From positions 1 through 15,334 of the forward strand of contig WJJC01000057.1 in the NCBI GenBank assembly GCA_014729945.1: a DNA stretch of 15,334 nucleotides, given 5' to 3'. The stretch is from Candidatus Bathyarchaeota archaeon (GTDB lineage: Archaea; Thermoproteota; Bathyarchaeia; TCS64). The notes below the pieces were generated by a model, which saw only the letters and a program-made list of their open reading frames with translations, was not told the DNA's origin and did not search any database. A program made the translations under genes and the position numbers. Shown here piece by piece: positions 1 to 6,242 of the stretch. Each line of letters opens with the position of its first letter. Within the stretch, counting starts at the first letter, position 1.

Positions 1-193
1 CTACTATGTGGTGGCGTAAGTCACCAGATGCGTTTAACGTGATATCTATTAGACTATGAGTGGCGAGGCTGGTTAACATATGGTCTAGGAACATTATCCC
101 AGAGTCTATGCTTACCTCTCCTTCGCCATCCAGATTGACCGCGGCTGCGATCATTGTCTCACGTGTCTCACGAGTGTATTCACCGGTTCTCAA
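1..193 (-). CDS. hisB: Imidazoleglycerol-phosphate dehydratase, N-terminal part (cut by window edge)
   Basis: This is the first 64 codons of HisB, the enzyme that dehydrates imidazoleglycerol phosphate to imidazoleacetol phosphate in histidine synthesis. I translated it by hand. It starts at TTG (193-191), just after an in-frame TAA, and reads MRTGEYTRETRET, then VNLDGEGE, then FLDHMLTSLATHS near residues 37-49. These match the family pattern of a T-x-E-T strand, an LDG turn and the F-x-DHML metal/active-site helix. The TTG overlaps the TGA of the upstream HAD gene by 4 bases. A strong SD, GAGGTGA (about 206-200), lies 7 bases before it. The segment near residues 56-64 reads GDLRHHIV, where most bacterial HisB have GDL-x-x-D-D-HH, so the loop before the metal-binding HH is about three residues shorter. 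The rest of the gene lies outside the window. Identity is secure; the short loop may be a normal archaeal variant. Confidence 0.9.
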   Translation of the reverse strand, partial: MRTGEYTRETRETMIAAAVNLDGEGEVSIDSGIMFLDHMLTSLATHSLIDITLNASGDLRHHIV

Positions 194-1320
194 TTAGATT
201 CACCTCTCGCATATCTTAGAATAAGGGGGATCTCATTCACAGTTGGAGCCACGATGTCGCTACCCATCTCCAGGAAGCCTTTCAATGCTTCCTCGCTGCT
301 ATGGACACAGCTATAGACGCCTGCGAAGAGGTACTTGTCTCCTGCGTTCTCTGATGTGAGGTAATCAGCCATGGTGTCACCGATGTAAAGCACCTTACCG
401 GGTTCATAGGGCTCCGCTGCCTTTACCAGTGGATAGGGGTTGGGTTTATGCAGGTTATCTTTACCCAGCTTCTTGGAGTCATTGTCTACTACATCATGCC
501 AGTACTGGCTTCTCTGGGGGAACCTGTCCTTGATCTCCTTGAGGGCGTGTCTAGCAGTGTTCTCCATGCTCCCCGAGGCTACCCCGAATCTGGGTCCACC
601 TAGAAGACTCTCCAGTTCATTGAGGGTCTCCTCACGGATAACCACCTCATCCGCCTCCACTATTCCCTTCTCTGCCTCAACGAAGCAAGGCTCCAAGCCA
701 AAAGACTCCCTGTACAGAGCTATTCCAGCGAATAACTCCTCAAAGAGGGTGCTGATGATACTCTCACCAACCGCCCCCCTGAAATTGAAAGTTCTTTTAA
801 TGTTCTCTCCGACTCTGGGTAAGAGGAGCTCATCAACTTTCTCGATCCCAGTATCATTCAGCCTAGCCGCGAAGTCTGATAATTTATCATAAAGTCCATC
901 AACGGGAATATCTGCATTGACCCTCCCAGCTATGTAGTCGAATCGCTCCCTTGGTGAAACGTATTGCAGGCTCTCACCCGCTATTTTATCTAGTTCTTCT
1001 AGTTCTTTGTCAGGTAGCTCCGCCAGTATGCGCATTATCACGGCGTAGGCGTGGGTCCAGTCATTGTTGAAGCCCCCGGTGCGCTTGTAAGCGTGGTTTA
1101 GCTTGCTGTCGAATAGTTCCTTGGGTATAATTGTGCCGGTGAAGGCTTCTATTATGTAACGGGTGGTGGTTGCTATGGCTACGTTATAGGCGTTTCTAAC
1201 GTCTAGTAGTACGCCGTCGCAGTCGAATACTATGGTGTCTATATCCGCGATCTCTGGTAATTTGTCTTCCCTTAGATAGATTAAGCCGTTCTCGGATTCG
1301 ATCTTTGTGTATTTCGTCAA
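190..1320 (-). CDS. HAD-superfamily phosphatase, candidate histidinol-phosphate phosphatase
   Basis: A 376-residue HAD hydrolase. Motif I is D33-C-D35-G in VFDCDGVLLD, the nucleophile and general acid. Motif II is Ser249 in GVASGS. Motif III is Lys292 in HKPNPYP. Motif IV is GD315-TMAD319. All catalytic positions are present. The cap between motifs I and II is about 200 residues, much longer than in common 220-250-residue HAD phosphatases. It contains GGFNNDW (82-88), which I recall as typical of the HAD-IA family TIGR01548. The start is TTG (1320-1318), overlapping the hisC stop by 4 bases, with AAGGAGG seven bases upstream. hisB follows with the same kind of overlap. Histidine synthesis needs a histidinol-phosphate phosphatase, and archaea use several unrelated ones. 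Its position between hisC and hisB makes this the likely enzyme. That substrate is inferred from context, not shown by a motif. Another small phosphate ester remains possible. Confidence 0.85.
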   Translation of the reverse strand: MTKYTKIESENGLIYLREDKLPEIADIDTIVFDCDGVLLDVRNAYNVAIATTTRYIIEAFTGTIIPKELFDSKLNHAYKRTGGFNNDWTHAYAVIMRILAELPDKELEELDKIAGESLQYVSPRERFDYIAGRVNADIPVDGLYDKLSDFAARLNDTGIEKVDELLLPRVGENIKRTFNFRGAVGESIISTLFEELFAGIALYRESFGLEPCFVEAEKGIVEADEVVIREETLNELESLLGGPRFGVASGSMENTARHALKEIKDRFPQRSQYWHDVVDNDSKKLGKDNLHKPNPYPLVKAAEPYEPGKVLYIGDTMADYLTSENAGDKYLFAGVYSCVHSSEEALKGFLEMGSDIVAPTVNEIPLILRYARGESN

Positions 1321-2408
1321 TTTGTTGCCTCCTTCAGTGTCTCAAGGAACCGTTCCAGGTTCGGTCTGGGCGCCACGGTTACTCTTAGACAGTTCTCCAG
1401 CGAGAGCACTTTACCGATTATGCGTATCAACACTCCTCTGCTTTGGAGATATTGGTTTATCTCTCTGGTTGGTTGTTCAGTGTTAAACAACACAAAGTTG
1501 GTCTCGGAGGGATAAGCCTCTATGCCTTCAAGTTTGTTCAACTGGTTTATCAGCCACTCCCGCTCTGTGATGGTCTCCTTAATTGCCGTCTGTACCGTTT
1601 CCTGTTTCTGGATTAATTTGGCTCCTGTTCGGAGCACTACATTGGGCACAGGGTAGGGAATCATGTATCGTTCACGTAGCATTGTAGCCAGATCTATATT
1701 GGAGATACAGTACCCCAATCTTAAACCGGCTAAGCCGTAAGCCTTGGAAAAGGTACGTAGTATAATCAGGTTATCATAGTTTTTTACTTCCTCGGCTAAC
1801 GTATACTCTGAATACTCTTGGTAGGCTTCATCGATCAACACGAGACCTTTGAAGCGTTTAACCAAGTCCAATACAGTTTCTCTTGGGAACTGGTTACCTG
1901 TCGGGTTATTCGGGTTACAAATCACTAGAAGCGATGCCCCCTGTGCAGCCTCAAGGGTCTTTTCAGGGTTCAGTGAGAAATCTTGCTCCAAAGGAGCTAA
2001 TCTATAATCTAGACCTCGTTGTACAGCAACACGGGGATACATGGAGAAAGTCGGTGATACAGCCGACACGGATTCACTCCGTTGAAGCAACGAGAACATT
2101 AACTCTATTACCTGATCGCCGCCAGCCGAGACCATCACTTGACCGGATTCAACCATGTTATTTTCAGCGATTAGCCGTCTTAGCATGAGCACTTCGTCCT
2201 GAGGGTATAGCCGTGGATCGGTTTCAACAGCAGCCTCCACGAGGATTTCACGCATTGTATCATCGCCCAGGAATAGGTTCTCGTTGGCGTCTAACTTCAA
2301 AATCTTTGATTCAGGTACACCTATTTCATCAGCTATTGAATCAACTGAGGGGTTTGGCTGATAGGCCTTGATCCGTTCACTGGAGGATAGTAATTCCCTG
2401 ATATTCAC
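1317..2408 (-). CDS. hisC: Histidinol-phosphate aminotransferase
   Basis: A 363-residue fold-type I PLP enzyme that transaminates imidazoleacetol phosphate with glutamate to give histidinol phosphate. Visible motifs: LDANEN (39-44), the HisC N-terminal substrate signature; NPNNPTG (165-171); Asp193 in LIDEAY, which should pair with the pyridine nitrogen; Lys222 in FSKAYGLAGLRLGY, the Schiff-base lysine, with Arg230; and Arg332 in NCLRVT for the substrate carboxylate or phosphate side. Length is normal for HisC (350-370). The start is GTG (2408-2406), overlapping the hisD stop as GTGA. A GGAGG site lies about 10 bases upstream. The product of HisB is the substrate of HisC, and HisC hands its product to the phosphatase step, probably the HAD protein encoded next. 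The neighbouring hisD and hisG make the histidine role, rather than a general aromatic transaminase, very likely. Confidence 0.96.
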   Translation of the reverse strand: MNIRELLSSSERIKAYQPNPSVDSIADEIGVPESKILKLDANENLFLGDDTMREILVEAAVETDPRLYPQDEVLMLRRLIAENNMVESGQVMVSAGGDQVIELMFSLLQRSESVSAVSPTFSMYPRVAVQRGLDYRLAPLEQDFSLNPEKTLEAAQGASLLVICNPNNPTGNQFPRETVLDLVKRFKGLVLIDEAYQEYSEYTLAEEVKNYDNLIILRTFSKAYGLAGLRLGYCISNIDLATMLRERYMIPYPVPNVVLRTGAKLIQKQETVQTAIKETITEREWLINQLNKLEGIEAYPSETNFVLFNTEQPTREINQYLQSRGVLIRIIGKVLSLENCLRVTVAPRPNLERFLETLKEATN

Positions 2409-3676
2409 TTGAATCGAGCCTCCACAGCTAACCTGTGATTCGGTAACCCCTCTGCATCTGCTAGAGTTCCTATTCTTTCTCTAACTGAACCTAACCCTGT
2501 TTTGGTTGCCTTCACCACGCTGACTGGTTTCATATAATCCAAGACGGTGATACCTGAGGCTACTCGGGCATATCCCCCCGTTGGTAATACGTGGTTAACC
2601 CCCATGCAATAATCAGTAGAGGAGACCGGAGAATAATCTCCGAGGAGAATCAAGCCGCTGCTGGTTATCTTCTCTGCCACTTCCTCCGGTACCCCTGTCA
2701 TGATCTCTAGGTGCTCCGGGGCGAACCTGTTAGTGAAATCAATCGCCTCCTCCATAGTGGAAACCAGATAGATGAACCCGTTCTCATCTAAGACCGTATC
2801 AAGGATCTCTCTACGCATCAGATTGGAGGATTTTTCATCGATTAGTTGCGCTACATCGTCTGCCTGTTTCTCTGAAGTAGTTACAAGCCCTGATATTCCC
2901 CCGGGTCCATGCTCAGCCTGGCTTATGAGATCAATTGCCACTAAATTTGGGTCAGCTGTCTCATCCGCGATAATTAGTATCTCACTGGGTCCAGCGGGTT
3001 TATCTATAGAGACCACATCCGAGACCAAGTTCTTGGCTGCGGTAACATACTTGTTCCCAGGGCCCACAATTTTCTCCACCCGGGGAACTGATTCTGTCCC
3101 GTAAGCCATGGCGGCTATGGCTTGAGCTCCACCGATTTTATAGACCTCATCCACCATACATATATCACAAGCCACCAGCACCAAGGGATCCACTTCCCCA
3201 CTCGCACCGGGTGGTGTACAGACGATTACCTTCTCCACCCCAGCGACCTTAGCTGGAGTCACATTCATGATAACCGAGCTAGGATAAGCGGCTTTTCCCC
3301 CTGGAACATAACAACCCGCAGACTGAATCGGTCTCAGGGTGCATTTTATCTCTGTACCCTCTATATCGACATTGAAGGTTGACTGGGTTAAACGCTTGGA
3401 CTCTACTATTTCCAGTCGTCTACGGGACTCTCTAAGAGCCGCAACCTGACTCTGGGGAACCACCTGGTAAGCGTCTTGAACCGCATCCCGTGAAACCTTG
3501 AAGCTGTCTAATTTTACATTGTCGAATCGCTCAGTGTATGTTTTTACTGCATTATCGCCTCTCTGGGCTACATCTGATACAATGGGTCTCACGTACTCAA
3601 CAAGCTCATGCTTAACCGCCGAGGATCTGGGCCACCTGGAGCTCAGTATATCCGGTTCCTCCGTGTATCGCTTCAT
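2405..3676 (-). CDS. hisD: Histidinol dehydrogenase
   Basis: A 423-residue zinc enzyme that oxidises histidinol through histidinal to histidine with two NAD, the last step of the pathway. All expected residues are seen. Zinc ligands are Gln253 and His256 in SQAEHGPGG, Asp355 in STDYCMGVNHVLPTGG, and His414 in GLPNHRLAVEAR. The catalytic pair is Glu321-His322 in APEHLE. The G-P-G-N-KYV motif (206-212) and the SAGCYVPGG strand (119-127) are also typical. The protein is full length (family 420-440). The start is ATG (3676-3674), overlapping the hisG stop as ATGA. GGAG and GGGGA stretches lie just upstream, so ribosome loading may rely on coupling to hisG translation. The stop overlaps the GTG of hisC. 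Nothing looks damaged. Confidence 0.98.
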   Translation of the reverse strand: MKRYTEEPDILSSRWPRSSAVKHELVEYVRPIVSDVAQRGDNAVKTYTERFDNVKLDSFKVSRDAVQDAYQVVPQSQVAALRESRRRLEIVESKRLTQSTFNVDIEGTEIKCTLRPIQSAGCYVPGGKAAYPSSVIMNVTPAKVAGVEKVIVCTPPGASGEVDPLVLVACDICMVDEVYKIGGAQAIAAMAYGTESVPRVEKIVGPGNKYVTAAKNLVSDVVSIDKPAGPSEILIIADETADPNLVAIDLISQAEHGPGGISGLVTTSEKQADDVAQLIDEKSSNLMRREILDTVLDENGFIYLVSTMEEAIDFTNRFAPEHLEIMTGVPEEVAEKITSSGLILLGDYSPVSSTDYCMGVNHVLPTGGYARVASGITVLDYMKPVSVVKATKTGLGSVRERIGTLADAEGLPNHRLAVEARFK

Positions 3677-4653
3677 TCCCCATTCTCCAGAGTTATCTCA
3701 TCCAATGGCAGCACCTGTCTAGGCTCATAGAGCACCAGACCCTGAGCCAGTTTACGAAGGATAGGCAATATCTGGATAAACCTATTCTTGTCAATCACGG
3801 TGTTGATGGCACACCACTCTGGATCACTCAACTCGCTCACCGTTGGCCGCTTCAAGGCCGGTAACTTCTCTAACAATTTATCAAGGTTACATTTCTCCAC
3901 GTTGGCGAAGATATGCAGCTTCTTAGCCCCATCCACTGCTCCACGTAAAAGGGTCAATATATCCAGTATCTTCTCCTGCTTCTCAGGGTTCCTCAAAGCA
4001 TCCTTATTAGCAATCAATAAGGCACTTGTCTGCATAACCTCCTCGATTACCTTTAACCCATTCTGCCGTAGACTGGTACCTGTCTCGATTACCTCAAGTA
4101 TCGCGTCAGCGTCCTCCGGTGGCTTGGCCTCAGTGGCACCGAAGCTCAGATAGATAACTACGTTCTCGTTATCACCTATCCTCCACCAAGGGGTTACCAC
4201 AACTGGTGTTTTCTCACCGTAAGCATCCACGTAGACCGGGTTTTTCATGATATACTCCTTTGCCGCGTTCAGGTACTCTGTGCTTACCCGTAGAGTCTTA
4301 TTATTCTCTATACTCTGTCTGATGAGCCCCGATAGATCATTGACAGTGTTCCAGTTCTTGGGAACCGCGAACACCAGCCTAACCCGGGCATACTCCAAGT
4401 CCAGAAGAGTCTCAACATCCGCATTATTCTCAGCAACCCAGTCCCTACCACTGATTCCAACATCCTGAACACCCTCACTGACAAAAGTAGGTATCTCCTG
4501 TGGCCGCAACACCTTCAACTCGATATCAGGGTCATTAATCCCCGGCCTATAAGTACGGTCATGACCTGTTACATGGTATCCTGCTCTCTCAAGAATTCTC
4601 TGTGTCTGGTCTCCAAGGTGTCCCTTGGGTATCGCAAATTTTACTTTAGTCAA
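3673..4653 (-). CDS. hisG: ATP phosphoribosyltransferase, long form
   Basis: A 326-residue enzyme for the first, committed step of histidine synthesis: ATP plus PRPP gives phosphoribosyl-ATP. The N-terminus KFAIPKGHLGDQT (5-17) and VGISGRDWV (65-73) are HisG motifs of the periplasmic-binding-protein-like catalytic fold. The PRPP loop is EVIETGTSLRQNGL (187-200). After about residue 225 there is a further domain of roughly 90 residues, with LRGAVDGAKK and the ANVEK strand. This is the HisG C-terminal ACT-like regulatory domain, so this is the long form that works without HisZ and is usually feedback-inhibited by histidine. The start is TTG (4653-4651), supported by AAGGAGA ten bases upstream and by the lack of an upstream in-frame ATG. 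It is the first gene of the operon. At 326 residues it is somewhat longer than many long-form HisG (about 280-300). Confidence 0.96.
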   Translation of the reverse strand: MTKVKFAIPKGHLGDQTQRILERAGYHVTGHDRTYRPGINDPDIELKVLRPQEIPTFVSEGVQDVGISGRDWVAENNADVETLLDLEYARVRLVFAVPKNWNTVNDLSGLIRQSIENNKTLRVSTEYLNAAKEYIMKNPVYVDAYGEKTPVVVTPWWRIGDNENVVIYLSFGATEAKPPEDADAILEVIETGTSLRQNGLKVIEEVMQTSALLIANKDALRNPEKQEKILDILTLLRGAVDGAKKLHIFANVEKCNLDKLLEKLPALKRPTVSELSDPEWCAINTVIDKNRFIQILPILRKLAQGLVLYEPRQVLPLDEITLENGE

Positions 4654-4688
4654 AAATATTTGTCTCCTTGGTATGTCTTAGAAAAGAA

Positions 4689-4704
4689 CCTAGAACCCAC
4701 TAGG
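4689..4704. promoter_or_regulatory. Inverted repeat upstream of hisG
   Basis: CCTAG (4689-4693) and CTAGG (4700-4704) are perfect 5-base arms around a 6-base spacer, 36-51 bases before the hisG TTG. The right arm overlaps one CACTAG copy. It could be an operator or part of a leader hairpin. The arms are short, so chance is possible. Confidence 0.3.
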
Positions 4705-4781
4705 GGTGGTTGATTTCCAGAATCGTCGGCAGTGATTTGCTGAGAGATATTAATTTGACTAGAGATGAATACAAACGCCTC

Positions 4782-4809
4782 TAGTGAACATACTCCCTCA
4801 TTTTCACTA
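4782..4809. repeat. Inverted repeat with 7-base arms in the his/ribosomal divergent region
   Basis: TAGTGAA (4782-4788) is the exact reverse complement of TTCACTA (4803-4809), with a 14-base loop. The arms overlap or adjoin CACTAG-type hexamers in both orientations. It lies about 130 bases upstream of the ribosomal TATA box and 130 bases upstream of hisG, so it could serve either side. Its role is unknown. Confidence 0.35.
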
Positions 4810-4940
4810 CACTAGCCACTGTTAGGATGTATATCAAGTATAAACGTTTCTAATAATAAGCAGGTAAACAACCGGTTACAGGTTTGTCTCACATAGATGC
4901 GAACATCGTATAATCGTGGTACCGTCAATAGTTGGAAAAC

Positions 4941-4948
4941 CTTTATAG
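4941..4948 (+). promoter_or_regulatory. TATA box of the uL13-uS9-eL13 operon
   Basis: CTTTATAG is a good archaeal TATA box. The purine-rich GGAAAA just upstream (4935-4940 region) fits a BRE. Transcription would start about 25 bases downstream, near 4968-4972, giving a leader of about 40 bases that carries the uL13 ribosome site. Confidence 0.7.
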
Positions 4949-5008
4949 CCATAAACGTGGTTCAGTGGGGTGCATTAGGCAACTCTAGCCAGAAAAAGGA
5001 TGAAAAAA

Positions 5009-5434
5009 ATGAGCACTAAAACAGTCATTGACGGAGACGGCCTCATACTAGGCAGAATGGCAAGCACAGTTGCCAAGAGGCTGCTCCAAGGAGAAACTAT
5101 TGACATCGTAAACGCTGAAAAAATCGTGGTCTCAGGTAAAAAACAAATGATAATAAAGAAGAATAAAGAGTTCCTAGGCGTTGGCGGACACCAGAGAGGA
5201 CCATTCCATTACAGGCAGCCACACAGATACGTCAAAAAAACCATAAGAGGAATGCTGCCACACCGTAAAGAACACGGTAAAAAAGCCTTTAAAAGACTAA
5301 AAGTCCATATCGGCATTCCAGAAGAGTTTGAAGATTCCAAGCTGGAGAAAATGCAGAACCATCATCTAAGTAACCTGGGTAACAGATATGTGACCATTGG
5401 AGAGATCGCCGAGAATATCGGCTGGAGAAAGTGA
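5009..5434 (+). CDS. rpl13: Large-subunit ribosomal protein uL13
   Basis: A 141-residue archaeal uL13 (147 residues or less is usual). It shows the N-terminal strand TVIDGDGLILGRMASTVAKRL, the SGKK turn, RGPFHYRQPHRYVKKTIRGM with LPH next, and LKVHIGIPEEF. These are the conserved rRNA-binding and fold residues of the family. I chose ATG 5009 over ATG 5000 because AAAGGATGA (4996-5003) sits about 5-8 bases before 5009 and resembles the archaeal SD, while 5000 has no SD before it. The product MSTKTVIDGDGL also matches typical archaeal N-termini better. The alternative start adds only MKK. It is the first gene of the ribosomal operon; uS9 follows after six bases. Confidence 0.97.
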   Translation: MSTKTVIDGDGLILGRMASTVAKRLLQGETIDIVNAEKIVVSGKKQMIIKKNKEFLGVGGHQRGPFHYRQPHRYVKKTIRGMLPHRKEHGKKAFKRLKVHIGIPEEFEDSKLEKMQNHHLSNLGNRYVTIGEIAENIGWRK

Positions 5435-5440
5435 ACATAA

Positions 5441-5854
5441 TTGTCAAGTAGAAAAAAGAAGAGCGTAATGGCTACTGGAAAACGTAAAACCAGCAAGGCG
5501 AGGGTCTTGATCTCTGAGGGAAAAGGCCGTATAAGAGTTAACAATGTACCAATCCCACTCATCAAGCCATTCATAGTGAGGGAAAAAATCCTTGAGCCAT
5601 ACATGCTGGCAACAGATTACAAAGATAAAGTAGACATCAAGATTAACACAGAGGGCGGAGGAGTAATGAGCCAAGCAGAGGCAGCGAGAATGGGAATCGC
5701 CCAGGGCCTCGTCAAGTTCACTAAGAGCAAGCGCCTACGTAACCTATACCACGACTATGATAGAACCATGCTAGCAGGAGACGCGCGGCGCAAAGAGTCC
5801 AAGAAATTCGGTGGACCAGGAGCACGCCGCAGGAAGCAGAAGAGCTACAGGTGA
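5441..5854 (+). CDS. rps9: Small-subunit ribosomal protein uS9
   Basis: A 137-residue uS9. It shows ATGKRKTSKARV (10-21), the GGGVMSQAEAARMGIAQGLV segment (65-84), and the C-terminal basic tail ending RRRKQKSYR. This tail reaches the P-site tRNA in the ribosome, and the final KSYR is near universal. The start used is TTG 5441, six bases after the uL13 stop, with AAAGTGA just upstream. An internal ATG at 5468 would still give an intact fold but has a weaker ribosome site, so about nine N-terminal residues are uncertain. uL13 followed by uS9 is the standard archaeal order. The stop overlaps the leader of the eL13 gene. Confidence 0.97.
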   Translation: MSSRKKKSVMATGKRKTSKARVLISEGKGRIRVNNVPIPLIKPFIVREKILEPYMLATDYKDKVDIKINTEGGGVMSQAEAARMGIAQGLVKFTKSKRLRNLYHDYDRTMLAGDARRKESKKFGGPGARRRKQKSYR

Positions 5855-5856
5855 TC
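5849..5856 (+). promoter_or_regulatory. Strong Shine-Dalgarno that fixes the eL13 start
   Basis: AGGTGATC is a full match to the 3' part of the archaeal SD consensus GGAGGTGATC. It spans the uS9 stop codon and sits three bases before ATG 5860. The alternative GTG 5851 lies inside this site, so 5860 is the better start. Confidence 0.75.
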
Positions 5857-5859
5857 AAA

Positions 5860-6174
5860 ATGGTTCGTTATATCAACCCCATAGTTGAAACAGGAAGAAA
5901 AATCCGCAAAGGCAAAGGATTCAGTCTTTCAGAGCTTGAAGCCGTCGAGATCACAGCTGGAGAAGCCAAAAAGATGGGAATACCGGTGGATACACGCAGA
6001 AAAAGCAGTCACGATGAGAACATCGAAATCCTCAAAGAGTTCTTAGAGGAAGCTGATGAACGAGATCTCAAGGTCTCCAAACCAAGTTTTGAGAGCAACC
6101 CCATCCGTGGACGAGTTTTCAGGGGAAAGACCAGCGCTGGTCAAAAAATGCGTAACCTGAGCCGCAGAAAGTAA
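5860..6174 (+). CDS. rpl13e: Ribosomal protein eL13 (L13e family)
   Basis: A 104-residue basic protein. The stretch GKGFSLSELEAVEI, then AKKMGIPVDTRRK, then ENIEILKEFLEEA, matches the core of eukaryotic L13e (G-R-G-F-T/S-x-x-EL-K, A-x-x-IGI-x-VD-RRKN, E-N-x-x-LK). Eukaryotic eL13 is about 210 residues. The shorter form seen here is what some archaea carry. The C-terminal part (GRVFRGKTSAGQKMRNLSRRK) is a basic tail. It follows uS9 directly with translational overlap, so it is made together with uL13 and uS9. In many archaea this operon continues with RNA polymerase subunits N and K; here it ends after eL13. The presence of eL13 is a useful lineage clue. Confidence 0.88.
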   Translation: MVRYINPIVETGRKIRKGKGFSLSELEAVEITAGEAKKMGIPVDTRRKSSHDENIEILKEFLEEADERDLKVSKPSFESNPIRGRVFRGKTSAGQKMRNLSRRK

Positions 6175-6178
6175 CACT

Positions 6179-6195
6179 GTTTTCATATTTTTATC
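6179..6195 (+). terminator. T-rich terminator after the ribosomal operon
   Basis: Five bases after the eL13 stop comes a run with four and then five T (TGTTTTCATATTTTTATC). Oligo-T tracts without hairpins end transcription in archaea. Its end lies close to the next promoter, so part of it could also be promoter sequence. Confidence 0.5.
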
Positions 6196-6204
6196 ATTAG
6201 ACAA

Positions 6205-6212
6205 CTTTATCT
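6205..6212 (+). promoter_or_regulatory. TATA box of the regulator/ABC exporter operon
   Basis: CTTTATCT is centred about 34 bases before the GTG of the regulator gene. The expected transcript start near 6234 leaves a leader of under ten bases and no room for an SD, and none is seen. Confidence 0.5.
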
Positions 6213-6218
6213 ATCACA

Positions 6219-6234
6219 CTACAAACAGTTGTAG
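6219..6234. promoter_or_regulatory. Palindromic operator candidate at the regulator promoter
   Basis: CTACAA (6219-6224) and TTGTAG (6229-6234) are perfect arms around ACAG. The site lies between the TATA box and the start codon, over the likely transcription start. A second pair, ACAACT (6201-6206) and AGTTGT (6227-6232), brackets the TATA box and shares bases with it. A dimeric winged-helix repressor bound here would block its own operon. The arms and position are read from the sequence; binding is inferred. Confidence 0.5.
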
Positions 6235-6242
6235 CGATACAA

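Larger units (their letters stand above)
4654..5008. other. Divergent intergenic region between hisG and the uL13 operon
   Basis: This stretch of about 350 bases is AT-rich and holds no convincing gene; the longest ATG or GTG frames I read run about a dozen codons. At its left end is the SD of hisG. At its right end are the TATA box and short leader of the ribosomal-protein operon. Between them lie inverted repeats and three copies of CACTAG (4698-4703 and 4810-4815 on plus, 4781-4786 on minus). No strong TATA box for hisG stands out. TTAATAT on the minus strand (about 4747-4753) is the best weak candidate, and it would give a leader of about 70 bases, enough for regulation in the transcript. 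Confidence 0.7.

Noticed and set aside
440..892. 150-codon plus-strand open frame across the HAD gene
   Set aside because: It is antisense to an intact, motif-complete HAD protein and its translation is Ser/Leu-rich with no domain.
3788..4153. 121-codon plus-strand open frame across hisG
   Set aside because: It lies opposite conserved HisG sequence, has no promoter or SD, and reads like a complement of codon-biased DNA.
4869..4879. AACCGGTT palindrome as an operator
   Set aside because: Only 8 bases, self-complementary around a common restriction-like word, single copy, and far from either start.
4896..4907. GATG-CGAA-CATC hairpin as a small RNA or terminator
   Set aside because: A 4-base stem with no T-run and no further structure is too weak to call.
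5000..5008. Upstream ATG as start of uL13
   Set aside because: The SD-like AAAGGATGA overlaps this ATG and is correctly spaced for the ATG at 5009; the product from 5009 matches archaeal uL13 N-termini.
5851..5859. GTG at 5851 as start of eL13
   Set aside because: It lies inside a near-perfect SD whose spacing fits ATG 5860, and it has no SD of its own.
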